Shown piece after piece: positions 22,182-33,413 of a stretch of DNA of 64,000 bases. Positions within the stretch are counted from its first letter, which is position 1; each line of letters begins with the position of its first letter. This DNA comes from Kitagawia praeruptora (taxonomy: Eukaryota; Streptophyta; Magnoliopsida; Apiales; Apiaceae). The notes under the pieces were generated by a model. It did not search any database. It saw nothing but the letters and a program-made list of their open reading frames with translations, and was not told the DNA's origin. Position numbers and translations under genes: made by a program. The stretch covers positions 104,180,501-104,244,500 of the forward strand of contig CM075353.1 of the NCBI GenBank assembly GCA_037693485.1, in the 5' to 3' direction.

Positions 22182-22598
22182 GTTTCACTCTTCTCTCCAC
22201 TCATTTGTGTTGAGTGTCTCACTTCTCTCTGTGTTTACACTCTTGCTCACTGGTGTATCACTCATATCACTCATAGCTCCAACATCCATTAGTATACCTG
22301 CAAGGAAAAATCACCCTAGCCCCTTCAAGAGAGGTCAGTGATGGTGCAATGGGAGTTCGCAAATCCCAAATCCTCGTTGGACTCGTCAGACGAATCTGAG
22401 TCATAATCTACAAGTTGCTGGTTTTCCCTTTTTAGGGTTCCAGATTTGAATTCTGGGAAGGTAGACAATGATCTATAAATTAGCATTGAGATCAAAGTTT
22501 CCTTCTAATGTCTGTGAAGACATCACCTTGTTAAACTCACCAGGTAAAATCTGAATAATAGTTTACAAGTTGCCGATCCGCACCTATGTCGGACCCGT
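22182..22598 (-). pseudogene. H third-ORF fragment between insertions A and B
   Basis: This is the continuation of H after A. On the minus strand, 22540-22450 (GTCTTCACAGACATTAGAAGG...) matches both the start of the next H block (33540-33455) and the middle of the third ORF of B (31430-31540). It is therefore a decayed piece of the H third ORF, with an internal repeat. The plus strand shows no meaningful frame. The final bases CCCGT (22594-22598) are the left TSD of B. Confidence 0.6.
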
Positions 22599-23067
22599 TG
22601 TAAAGCATAATGTAATGTAATATGTAATAGAGGACATATATAACTCAACTAGGATAAAAGATAAATAATATTAACTCTATACAGGGATCGTGAAATTTGA
22701 AGAACAGGCACCGACAAGGATCAAGTTGCTGAAAGAAGTTCATTAACATGATCAAGCCTCAGTGACAGAATAAGATGTACAGATGATTCAGTTGAAGGGC
22801 CAAAAGATTCCATGTATTTATATTATTTGAAGATATTGTTGCAGGCTAATCAATTGGAATGTAACGAAGGTGTGAAGATCAAGATCAGTGCTAGTCACTT
22901 GTGAACCAGACCAGTGCACTAAGTGTCAGCACATACGAGAAGGATCAATACATTAATTCACAGAAAGAATTGCCAAAGCCTATTGACGATCAAGGACAGG
23001 CATAATATCTCAAGCAGCATATTTGAAACAGAAGAGAGAAGCGCAAAAGAAGCAGCCAAAAATAGTA

Positions 23068-23194
23068 ATACTATTCACGGTTACTATTCACTGTTACTAT
23101 TCACGACTACTATTCATATGACGGCTACTATTCATATGGCAGCTACTATTCATATGACGGCTACTATTCATATGGCGGCTACTATTCAAAAAGT
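23068..23194 (+). repeat. TACTATTCA minisatellite in the 5' LTR of B
   Basis: Eight units starting TACTATTCA: three short 13-base units, then 18-base units ending in variants of 'tatgacggc', the last one with 'aaaagtggc'. The array sits about 60 bases before the TATA box. Confidence 0.85.
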
Positions 23195-23251
23195 GGCTGG
23201 AGGGGCCCACGGGGGTTGTTGAAATAGTACAGCATAGTAAATTTCTATAAT

Positions 23252-23259
23252 CTATAAAT
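23252..23259 (+). promoter_or_regulatory. TATA box in the 5' LTR of Sirevirus B
   Basis: CTATAAAT here and CTATAAATAGG in the other LTR (33042-33052). The downstream sequence is CA/CT-rich, as in plant transcription start regions. Confidence 0.55.
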
Positions 23260-23625
23260 TGGCATGCTGTATTTCATTTCAAAATACACCTCAACACACA
23301 ACTCTCTCTTCTCTCTCTTATATCCTCTTTGTGTCAGCTGCTAGACAGTCCATCTAGTAGGAAAGCCGGCTTAGCCCGCTTTCAGGAAGTGTCGGGTAGA
23401 AGGTCCTCGTGCCTAAACTATCCTTAGGAGTGTTCTGGTTTTTGAAGCTAATCCACTGGATTAGAAGTTGTAAGACCCCTCGGTTTTTATCAATTCAAAG
23501 ATATTTTCCCGAATTGATTGTGTTATTTCGATTCAGTTGTTGACCTTATTTTCACATCTCAAAAATCCAAATATTTCGAAATAACGTATTCAACCCCCCT
23601 TCTACGTTATTCTGGACCTAACAAT

Positions 23626-23638
23626 TGGCATCAAGAGC
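23626..23638 (+). other. Primer-binding site of Sirevirus B (diverged initiator tRNA-Met)
   Basis: TGGCATCAAGAGC lies two bases after the LTR. It differs from the usual TGGTATCAGAGC by one substitution and one extra A, either as mutation or as a family variant. Confidence 0.7.
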
Positions 23639-23744
23639 TTGTTGATCGACATACAGATCAGATCCGCGTTCGTCATCCAGAATCACGAGTACTCAAAAAG
23701 GTAGTAGTATTAAGGTTCCTTCATTTAAGCGTGATAATTACAGC

Positions 23745-26165
23745 ATGTGGAAAATGAAGATGTTACTGTTCATGCAAGCGTCAAATCCTAGATACATGGA
23801 GACGTTGACTGAGGGTTGGTCTAAACCAATGAAAGCTGCTCCTGAAACTACTGAGGATGGTGAAAGTAGTGCAGTTGTTGGAGGAATGATTCCAAAACGC
23901 CCATCGGAGTATACCGCTGCTGAAACCGAAAAAGATGGATTGGATACCAATCTTAGACTAATCATAGTTGACTCCATGGATGATGAAATGAATCATCAAA
24001 TTATGAATTGTACTAGTGCGAAACACATGTGGGATACGATTGGAATGATAATGGAGGGAACTGATGAAGTTCGTGAAAATCGACTGGATATTCTGACGTC
24101 TCACTACGAAGCTTTTAAATCTCTTCATGGTGAAAGTATCACTCAAGTTTTCGAGAGATACAATAAACTACTGAATGAGTTGAGCATTCACGGGAAGAAG
24201 TATCCTCTAAGAGAGACAAACAGGAAATTCATGCTGACTCTACCACACCATGTAGAACATAAAGCGTCATCCATCAGAGAGAGAGATGACTTTGCTACAA
24301 TGACTCTTGAGAAGTTGTATGGAAAGTTAAGAACTCATGAGATGGAGCAAGAGCAAAGGAAAATTATATATGGTGCTGGAACAGTGGATAGCAAGAATGC
24401 TGAATTATTGAAAACAACTGCTCTTACTGCATCCAGCCACAAAGAACCTGAAACAAAGGTTGTGAAACCGCTGAACAATAAGGATGTGTTCTTTGAAGCT
24501 GAAATGGACAATGATGATCTGCCTGGTGATGAAAGTGAGTATTATACTCTTGAGGAGTTGCAGCAACTGGAGGATCCTACTATGGCTACATTAGCAGTTA
24601 ACTTTAGCCGAATCAGATTCAGGAAAAATGCCAAGTACAGATCTTCTGGAAGTAGCAGCAGATCGCAGAGAACTGGTTCATCTTCTGGGTCTGAATCAGG
24701 AAAGAGTAACAAGACAGGGATGGTAGACCGTAGCAAGTTTCGGTGCTACAACTGTGATAAGATGGGGCACTTTGCCAGCGAATGCAGAGAACCCAGGCAA
24801 GCAAATGAAAGGAAGAACGTTTTTCAGAAAAGGGACTCTAGCTCTCAGAGAAAGTATCCTGTCAAGTCATACATTGCCGAGGGCAAAAGCTGGGATGACA
24901 CTGACGATGAAGAGGAGTATGGCAATCTTGCGCTGATGGCAGACTATGATCCTACTTACGGATATGAGGTAAAAAACATGCCTGCTTCTATGGCTGATAG
25001 ATTTAAATGTCGTAATCGTGATTGTGTCAAGCATGTGATAGACTCTAGCAAATCTATAAGTGATCTTAGATGGGATTTAGAATATGCTTTAAAAGATATA
25101 ACAACTGCTAAATCTGAGACTGAAAATGCTAGGGCTGAACTTAGTAAGATACAAGCCAGGAATGAGGAACTAGAACTCACTAATATGCAGATAGAAAATC
25201 TAAAGGAAAGAAATGAGTATCTAGAAAACAAATTCCAGGTTAGTGTCGAGACAGAGAATGAACTTAAAGAGAAAATAGCTGACATAGATGGTAAGCTATA
25301 TGCTTTTCAGAATTCAGCTAACCTTGCTAGGGAATTGTTTGATAGTCAAATATCTGGTCCAAGAGTTGCTATTGGATTTGACTATAATGTTAAGAAATAT
25401 AAGAAACAAGTGGTGGATCCTGAATCAGCTAAGGCTACATCCAGTAATGCACCACCTGTTCTTAAGAATGCAGATAGTCCCCTATATAAGGAAGTTACCT
25501 CTGAGCCCTTTGATGTTGATGCTTTATTAATTAGAAATGAAATACTTGTTGAGGACATTAAAAAGCAAAGAAATGAAAAGGCAATGTCACCTAGTAAGTT
25601 TGTCAAATTTGTAAAACCTAAAACTGAACTAGGTGATCAAAATGAGTCTAGGGCTAAGAAGAACAGAAATGGAAGGATAGGAAAAAATGGTCCTAGGAAG
25701 TTATGTAACAACTGCAACTCTGCTGCTCATCTTACTCATGCATGTAAGAATGTTAAAGTAGAGAATAATCATAATATTAATGCTCATGTTCATAACATGT
25801 CTTCCATGCCTGTTCATTCTAAGTGTGCTTCAACTGCTTGCATATCATGCACTGTTAATCTTATGACTGCTTTTCTAAATGTGACACATGCATCTCCTGC
25901 TGTTAATAATTTTTCACATTATGATAAAAGTAAGAAAACAAAACATGATAGAAATAACAGACCTAAGACTGCTAGTCCACCTAAATCTAGGAAAGAATCC
26001 TTTTCTCCCAAGCCTAGAAGCAATTCTGCTGAGGCCTCTGTAAGAGAAAAGGAGACAGTCAAGGCAAATGCTAAATCTGCTAAATCTGCACAGAAATCTG
26101 TTAAATATGCAAATGTGTCTAAGCTCTCTGGACCCAAACAAGTTTGGGTACCAAAGAAAACTTAA
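23745..26165 (+). CDS. gag: Sirevirus B gag, 806 aa, 5' end incomplete
   Basis: The first ATG is 23745 (MWKMKMLLFM), but the frame is open back to about 23646. The upstream codons SIKVPSFKRDNYS match the start of the Gag domain in A (SFKIPMFNRDHYEEW), so the true start codon seems lost. CCHC knuckle CYNCDKMGHFASEC lies near residue 333, a coiled-coil stretch near 440-520, and a second knuckle CNNCNSAAHLTHAC near 653. The Lys/Ser-rich tail ends WVPKKT. Length and layout match the Gag of A, so this is the same kind of capsid/nucleocapsid protein. Apart from the missing start the frame is intact. Confidence 0.88.
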   Translation: MWKMKMLLFMQASNPRYMETLTEGWSKPMKAAPETTEDGESSAVVGGMIPKRPSEYTAAETEKDGLDTNLRLIIVDSMDDEMNHQIMNCTSAKHMWDTIGMIMEGTDEVRENRLDILTSHYEAFKSLHGESITQVFERYNKLLNELSIHGKKYPLRETNRKFMLTLPHHVEHKASSIRERDDFATMTLEKLYGKLRTHEMEQEQRKIIYGAGTVDSKNAELLKTTALTASSHKEPETKVVKPLNNKDVFFEAEMDNDDLPGDESEYYTLEELQQLEDPTMATLAVNFSRIRFRKNAKYRSSGSSSRSQRTGSSSGSESGKSNKTGMVDRSKFRCYNCDKMGHFASECREPRQANERKNVFQKRDSSSQRKYPVKSYIAEGKSWDDTDDEEEYGNLALMADYDPTYGYEVKNMPASMADRFKCRNRDCVKHVIDSSKSISDLRWDLEYALKDITTAKSETENARAELSKIQARNEELELTNMQIENLKERNEYLENKFQVSVETENELKEKIADIDGKLYAFQNSANLARELFDSQISGPRVAIGFDYNVKKYKKQVVDPESAKATSSNAPPVLKNADSPLYKEVTSEPFDVDALLIRNEILVEDIKKQRNEKAMSPSKFVKFVKPKTELGDQNESRAKKNRNGRIGKNGPRKLCNNCNSAAHLTHACKNVKVENNHNINAHVHNMSSMPVHSKCASTACISCTVNLMTAFLNVTHASPAVNNFSHYDKSKKTKHDRNNRPKTASPPKSRKESFSPKPRSNSAEASVREKETVKANAKSAKSAQKSVKYANVSKLSGPKQVWVPKKT

Positions 26166-26184
26166 TCTCTTTTGAATACAGGGC

Positions 26185-29100
26185 ATGAAGAAAAAGCGAG
26201 TCATGTGGATTCTGGACAGTGGATGTTCGAGACATATAACCGGTGATAGAGCCCTGCTATCAAAGGTGGTTGAGAAAGCTGGCCCAGTGGTTACCTTTGG
26301 AGATGACAGCAAAGGATTCACTACGGGATATGGCTGTTTGGAATTTGGGAATGTCATCGTTGAAGAAGTCTCTCTTGTTGATGGTCTAAAGCATAATCTT
26401 CTGAGCATAAGTCAATTTTGTGATAAAGGATATGAAGTCTTGTTCAAGAAGGAGAAGTGTCTGATCAGTAACAAGAGGGATGAGAAGCTCGCTTTGCAAG
26501 GAGTGAGAAAGGGTGATTTGTTCGTAGCTGACTGGAACTCTGGCAATGATGAAGTCAAGTGCTTCTATGGTAAAGCATCTTCAGAAGACAGTTGGTTATG
26601 GCATAAGAAGCTTTCACATCTTAACTTCAAGACTATGAATTCTCTAGTCAAGAGGGAACTTGTGAGAGGATTACCCGAGATGGAGTTCAGTCCTGACGGA
26701 CTATGTGCAGCATGTGAAAAGGGAAAGTCCAAGAGAGCATCACACAAAAGGAAGACAATATCAGACATCACTGAACCACTGCAACTTCTGCATATGGATT
26801 TGTTTGGTCCAGTTAATGTCATGTCTATGTCTAAGAAGCGATACTGTTTAGTAATTGTGGATGACTATTCCAAATACACATGGGTGTTATTCTTGCATTC
26901 TAAGGATGAAGCAGCGCAGATGATTATCGATCATATCAAGAAGATTGAGCTAGAAGCTGGAGTGCCCGTGCGTAAAATCAGATCAGATAATGGGACTGAA
27001 TTCAGAAACTCAGTTCTCAATAGCTGGTGTACTGAGAAGGGTATCTCAAGACAGTTTTCAGCACCCAGGACTCCGCAGCAGAATGGAGTGGTTGAGAGGA
27101 AGAATCGAACACTGATTGAAGCTGCCAAAACAATGCTGAATGAAGCTAAACTTCCTACCTATTTCTGGGCTGAGGCAGTCAATGCAGCTTGCTATACTCA
27201 GAATAGAACCCTGATCAACAAAATGTATGAGAAGACACCATAAGAGCTTATGGCCCTCACTAAACCATCCGTGAAGTACTTTCATGTGTTCGGAGGAAAA
27301 TGCTATGCTCTTAAAGATGGCTATGAGCATCTTGGTAAGTTTGATGCTAAAGCAGATGAAGGCATTTTCCTAGGGTATTCATTGGAGTCTAAGGCGTACA
27401 GGGTGTATGTGATTGATAGTCAGAAGGTTGTGGAAAGCCTTAATGTGAGATTTGACGATGCAAGATCTCCTAGTATTCAGAAAGAAGATGATGATGAATC
27501 TCTAGCTTTTGAGAATCTTTCTGATGATGAGGATGATGAAACTGAACCTGAGGTTGCTGTTGATAATGTAAATAATAATGGTAATGATGATAATGATGAT
27601 CCAGATTCTGGTAATGGCAGTGGGAACACAGGATCTCAAAGTCAGACTATTTTTGGTTCTAGTCCTCAAGTTGAAGAATCTACAGATCAGACAAGCAACA
27701 ACTCAGGGGGAGCAGGAGAAGGATCCAATAGTCAGAATGCTAATAATGGGGAATCATCAAGATCTTATCTACCAAGGCAAACTGTTTGGAATCGAGATCA
27801 TACTTTTGATCTGATCATTGGTGATCTTGACTCAAGAGTTCAGACTAGAAGAGCTACTCAGAACGAAAGCTTGTATTCTGGTTTTCTATCAGAAATTGAA
27901 CCTAAGAAGGTTGGAGAAGCTCTGGAAGATCCAGATTGGGTGATTGCAATGCAAGAGGAACTTAATCAGTTTGAAAGATAGAAAGTTTGGAAGCTGGTAC
28001 CCAGACCAAAGGACAAATCTGTAATTGATGTAAGATGGGTATTCAGAAATAAACTTGACGAGAATGGAATAGTTACAAGGAACAAGGCGAGACTGGTTGC
28101 CAAAGGCTACACTCAAGAAGAAGGTATTGATTATGATGAGACCTTCGCACCAGTTGCTAGACTTGAAGCCATCAGGATGTTTCTGGCATTTGCTGCACAT
28201 TCAAACTTCAGAGTATATCAGATGGATATGAAAAGTGCTTTCTTGAATGGTGAGCTTGAAGAAGAGGTCTATGTTGAACAGCCTCCTGGTTTTATTGATC
28301 CTGAATGTGAGGACTTCGTCTACCTTCTGTTCAAAGCTCTCTATGGTCTTAAGCAGTCGCCTAGAACATGGTATGACACTCTTGCTGAATTCTTACTTGA
28401 AAGTGGTTTTACTAGAGGTGTCATAGATAAAACTCTGTTCTATAAAAAGCATAAAAATGATATTCTACTTGTGCAAGTTTATGTTGATGACATTATATTT
28501 GGCTCTACGAATGATGCACTTTGTGCAAGGTTTGCTAAGTTGATGCAGAGTAGGTACGAGATGAGCATGATGGGAGAGCTGAACTACTTTCTTGGATTGC
28601 AAGTAAGCCAAAGAACAGATGGTATCTTTATCTGTCAATCCAAGTATATTAAGGATCTTCTTAAAAAATATCATCTTGAAGATTCAGCACCTGGAAAGAC
28701 TCCCATGGCCACTGCCACTAAGCTTGATCAAGATAAATCTGGAAAACGACTTGACATAACAAGCTATAGGGGCATGATAGGTTCTGTACTCTACCTCACT
28801 GCAAGCAGACCAGATATAATGTTCGCAACATGCCTATGTGCGAGGTTCCAAGCTGATCCTAAAGAATCACATTTGATAGCTGTGAAGCGTATCTTCAGAT
28901 ATCTTAAGGGTACTCCGAATCTTGGTATTTGGTATCCTAAGGATACGGGTTTCGACCTAGTTGGCTATACAGACTCTGATTATGCTGGTTGCAAGATTGA
29001 TCGCAAGAGTACTTCTGGAAGCTGTCAATTCCTTGGAAGGAGATTGGTTTCCTGGTTCAGCAAGAAGCAGCATTCAGTAGCCACATCTACAGCAGAGGCA

Positions 29101-29366
29101 GAATACATTGCAGCTGGTAGTTGTTGCTCACAAATCTTGTGGATGAGGAATAACTCATGGATTATGGTCTGTTGCTGAACAAAATACCCATATTCTGCGA
29201 CAACACAAGGTATCATTTCATTCGTGAACATGTTATGCATGGTACTGTGGAACTTCACTTCATTCCCACTGAGCAACAACTTGCAGACATTTTCATAAAA
29301 CCACTTGATGAATCTACATTCAACAGGCTGGTTAGTGAACTTGGCATGTTAAACTTGTCCTATTAA
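26185..29366 (+). pseudogene. pol: Sirevirus B pol, broken by two stops and a frameshift with deletion
   Basis: One frame from ATG 26185 to about 29150 with in-frame TAA at 27241-27243 and TAG at 27979-27981. Protease WILDSGCSRHIT lies at the start. The integrase zinc region (WHKKLSH...CAACEKGK) and core (HMDLFGP, RSDNGTEF, QQNGVVERKN) come before the first stop. RT (YQMDMKSAFL, YVDDIIFG) and RNase H (GYTDSDYAG, STAEAEYIA) come after the second. Near 29150 a one-base change shifts the frame. About 60 bases around the last RNase H motif are then missing (CDNT runs straight into RYHFIREHV). The end ADIFIKPLDE matches A. Non-functional. Confidence 0.9.
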
Positions 29367-30150
29367 CAGGAAGTCAACAAATGCAAGTTGTTGTACATTT
29401 TCATGATTTTATCTACTAATTAGTTGCCATGTGTTTAAATGTTAGAAATTTGTGGTAATTAGTTGGTACTACTGAAGCGATACTTGAGTATTAACAGGTT
29501 TGCATGTTATATCTTTGTGTAATACTCGTGTACTCGATATTTATTTTAATAATTGATATCATGACTGAAGCAATTCAAGATTGGATCTCACCTGTTCTGA
29601 TATTTGATTATTAAAATAAATTGTAGCATAATTAAATAAATATTTTATTGACATATATCAATTAATGATATTTTGTTAATTTTATGTCTATTTAATTGTG
29701 AGCTTATCTGATTATTGTGGATTAATTCTTGATTTACTGTGTGATTATTTTTAAATCCATAATAATTAGAAGTATTAAATATGTGTATGTGTATAGGCTG
29801 ATAGGTTTCGGCGATAAGATGTTTTTTCGGCCGACAGGTTTCGGTGATAAGATTTTTTTTTGGCTAATTAGGTAGTTAGGTGAGAAATTATTGAGCGGTG
29901 TTATTTTTCAAACATAACCTGTCACTATTACACCTAACCCACTAATACTTGAAACCTTATAAATGATGAGTTTTTGTTTGTGTTTAACATCATCAATTTT
30001 CAGATATACAGAGCATATACACACAATTGCTGAATATTTCAAGCTTTGACCGGAAAGATCTCACAATCTAGCTGGTGGTTTTTAGAGCGGATTTCATATT
30101 CTTGTTATACGCACTAACCCTTGTTTTTGAATTTCCTCAAAGTTTTGAAA
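29367..30150 (+). other. pol-ORF3 spacer of Sirevirus B
   Basis: AT-rich and non-coding. It contains one short imperfect direct repeat, 'aggtttcgg(c/t)gataagat', at about 29803 and 29839. Unlike A, no long motif array is visible here. Confidence 0.6.
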
Positions 30151-32151
30151 ATGGCATTGCAGGGAAGTTTTTTAATTGCTAAAGTTAATCCTGTTTCCAT
30201 TCAGCAAATCGAAACCATTCAGGATGAGCAATTTCGGGCTTGGACGCAATTTCTGAATGAACATTCATTAATTCGCTATGCTTTAGTTACACAGGTGCAG
30301 CTTAACCATGATGCATTGTGTGAACTATATTGCAGTGCAGTTAACACTTCTGGACAGGACGGGTGTGCATTCACATATCGACTATTTGGTAGGTCGATTA
30401 GGGTCACTGAACGAGATGTTAATCGAATTCTTCATTTTCCTATGGAAAATCTCGTTTCTGATCCTACACCCGAATAGATTGAAATGTTCTTTCGTTTTAT
30501 AAGGTACCAAGATGGCAATTTCAATACTGGTAATCTATCTAGAATGTTTCTAACCCAGTATTGGAATTTCTTCTTTCACACTCTTAACCATGTTTTTTCC
30601 TTAGATAGAACAAATCAAGATCGAATACCTGAATTTATTCAAATAATAGGGTATGCGGTCGCCAATAATTTGAGGATTAATTTTGGAAAAATAGTGCTTG
30701 GTCAAATCATTTTAAAAATGAAACGCTTGGGAACAAGAGATGTTCAGACTCAAAATGTCAAATGTCTATATCCAAGGTTTCTATAGTTAATATTAAATGA
30801 TTTTTTGAATGATGAAGACAGGGTACGCTTGGAAAATGGTCAAAAGGTGGAATGTTCTTCTTTGAAGATGAATGTAATTAATTACATAAGCAAAAAGAAA
30901 TATACGGATGTGCCTACAGTCTTAACTGAATATCTAAAGACTGTCCCACTTCCGTTGTTACCACGACCAGTGAGAGCAGGTATACGACAAGGTAATATTT
31001 CAATCCCTGCTATTCCAACCTCTGTATTTCCTATTGTGTCACAGGAAATACAATTTCTACAGCCCCCAGTGGCCATCTTACCCGACCAAGAGCAGGAAAT
31101 CCCACCGACTCTAACACAGGTCGAAGAGCCCATTCTACAAATGCAAACACAAACACAACAAACTCCTACACCTCATTTGTCACTTAAACGACCAGTCATT
31201 CACATTATTGAGGGAGATAGTGCCTCAGCAGCACCACATAAGGAGTTAGTTACATCAGCCGCTCTACCTCATTCTAAACGGAGTAAACCCAATAAACCTG
31301 AGGTAACGGCAACTGTTAGTGAAACAATTCTTTCTTATCCAATGAGTGAAAATGTAAATAAGGTTGAATTGACGGGAGCAACTGGTGAATCTTCCATTTT
31401 ACGGAAAGATCCATTAGTAGGAGGTTCTTTTATGAACCAAGTGTCTTCACAGACATACGAGGGAAACTTGGGTTTTGTGCCATTTAATCGATTCAAGTTT
31501 AACCTCCCAGAGGAAAAATCTCTGGATCTCTTTCGAGATTTACCACTCTTTACCAGTGGTCGGCAACTCGCTTCACGCGAGGACGGAAGCTCACGAACTT
31601 TCATTGCACCATCCGTGATCTCTGAAAAAGGGGCTAGGATGATTTCATTTGTAGGTACACATATTGGTGGAAGCTCTAGAAAAGAGTTGAGGGAAACACA
31701 AACAGAACATGTAAGTGTCACCCAAACCACTAAACCGAGTGAATATAGAGTGTTGAGTGAAACACCTGCAGAACGTACAAGTGAGCAACCTACTAAACCA
31801 CATGCACCTGTAACCAGAAAGGAATACATCAGACTCCTTACACGGGTCCAAACAATGGAGAAAGAGTTGCAAAATATCTGTAAGTCCATTGCAGAAATAA
31901 AAAATTTGCAACTTATTCAACATGATGCATTCCAGGTTCAATTAAGTTCCATGGCATCCCAGTTTAGTCATGCAATTCATTCATTGGGGAAGACAGCTTC
32001 GTCTAATTTACCAACTCCACATCCTACTACTCTGGAGGATAACCCAACTGAGGGGGAGAAGGTAGATGATCAAGAAAAATCTACTAGGCGTAAGGGCAAG
32101 GAAAAGGTTGTTGACACGGAATTAACTTTATTTTGGGAAAAGAAAAGCTAA
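30151..32151 (+). pseudogene. Sirevirus B third ORF with two in-frame TAG codons
   Basis: Begins at ATG 30151 (MALQGSFLIAKVN) and keeps one frame to 32151, apart from TAG at 30475-30477 and 30784-30786. The N-terminal part matches A's third ORF: W-x-Q-F-L-N, N-H-D-A-L-C-E-L-Y, V-N-R-I-L-H-F-P, Q-Y-W-N-F-F-F-H. A Pro/Thr/Gln-rich middle and a helical stretch (KEYIRLLTRVQTMEKELQNI) follow. It is about half the length of A's third ORF, so the C-terminal half differs between families. Function unknown. At the second stop A has CAG, so that stop is a C-to-T change. Confidence 0.82.
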
Positions 32152-32383
32152 TGGGAGTATTAGTGCTATGTGGAAAGAAAGCAAAGGCAAACTTGAAGAT
32201 ATGTTCAGTCTACAGGAACAATTGTCTTGCACTTGGTTAATTTTTAGAAATCTGGAAAATGTATATATATGATCCAGAATGCACTTTAATATTATTTATC
32301 TTTGTATTTCATTTTTCTTGTATCAGTTGAGTTATCCTCTAGGAATTTGCTTGTCAAACCCTAACAATCAAATAGGTGGAGAT
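32152..32383 (+). other. 3' untranslated region and polypurine tract of Sirevirus B
   Basis: Short non-coding stretch ending in AATAGGTGGAGAT (32371-32383), directly before the 3' LTR. It is a polypurine tract weakened by a T compared with the GGGGGAGAT of A and H. Confidence 0.7.
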
Positions 32384-33413
32384 TGTAAAGTATAATGTAA
32401 TGTAATATGTAATAGAGGACATATATAACTCAACTAGGATAAAAGATAAATAATATTAACTCTATACAGGGATCGTGAAATTTGAAGAATAGGCACCGAC
32501 AAGGATCAAGTCGCTGAAAGAAGTTCATTAACATGATCAAGCCTCAGTGACAGAATAAGATGTGCAGATGATTCAATTGAAGGGCCAAAAGATTCCATGT
32601 ATTTATATTATTTGAAGATATTGCTGCAGGCTAATCAATTGGAATGTAACGAAGGTGTGAAGATCAAGATCAGTGCTAGTCACTTGTGAACCAGACCAGT
32701 GCACTAAGTGTCAGCACATACGAGAAGGATCAACACATTAATTCACAGAAAGAATTGCCAAAGCCTATTGACGATCAAGGACAGACATAATATCTCAAGC
32801 AGCATATTTGAAACAGAAGAGAGAAGCCCAAAAGAAGCAGCCAAAAATAGTAATACTATTCACAGTTACTATTCACGGCTACTATTCATATGACGGCTAC
32901 TATTCATATGGCGGCTACTATTCATATGAAGGCTACTATTCAAAAAGTGGCTACTATTCATATGGCGGCTACTATTCAAAAAGTGGCTGGAGGGGCCCAC
33001 GGGGGTTGTTGAAATAGTACAGCATAGTAACTTTCTATAATCTATAAATAGGCATGCTGTATTTCATTTCAAAATACACCTCAACACACAACTCTCTCTT
33101 CTCTCTCTTATATCCTCTTTGTGTCAGCTGCTAGACAGTCCATCTAGTAGGAAAGCCGGCTTAGCCCGCTTTCAGGAAGTGTCGGGTAGAAGGTCCTCGT
33201 GCCTAAACTATCCTTAGGAGTGTTCTGGTTTTTGAAGCTAATCTACTGGATTAGAAGTTGTAACACCCCTCGGTTTTTATCAATTCAAAGATATTTTCCC
33301 GAATTGATTGTGTTATTTCGATTCAGTTGTTGACCTTATTTTCACATCTCAAAAATCCAAATATTTCGAAATAACGTATTTAACCCCCCTTCTACGTTAT
33401 TCTGGACCTAACA
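32384..33413 (+). repeat. 3' LTR of Sirevirus B
   Basis: 1,030 bp. The TACTATTCA array (32855-32988) again has eight units, but two carry the 'aaaagtggc' ending where the other LTR has one, so the array has been rearranged since insertion. Followed by CCCAT. Confidence 0.93.

Larger units (their letters stand above)
22599..23623 (+). repeat. 5' LTR of Sirevirus B
   Basis: TGTAAAGC...GGACCTAACA, 1,025 bp. It contains an eight-unit TACTATTCA array (23068-23194) followed by CTATAAAT (23252-23259). A pyrimidine-rich stretch after that is where transcription probably starts. The 3' end shares CAACCCCCCTTCTAC and GGACCTAACA with the LTRs of A and H. Confidence 0.93.
22599..33413 (+). mobile_element. 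Sirevirus B: Ty1/copia LTR retrotransposon, 10,815 bp
   Basis: LTRs at 22599-23623 and 32384-33413, primer-binding site, gag, broken pol, spacer, broken third ORF and polypurine tract, all on the plus strand. The likely TSD is CCCGT on the left and CCCAT on the right, one change apart. LTRs differ at about 14 positions outside a minisatellite. Several nonsense codons and a frameshift with deletion show that the copy is inactive. It inserted into the third ORF of H. Confidence 0.92.

Noticed and set aside
22923..23222. 99-codon frame in the B LTR (and its counterpart at 32708)
   Set aside because: Lies across the promoter minisatellite of the LTR and translates its repeat units; not a gene.
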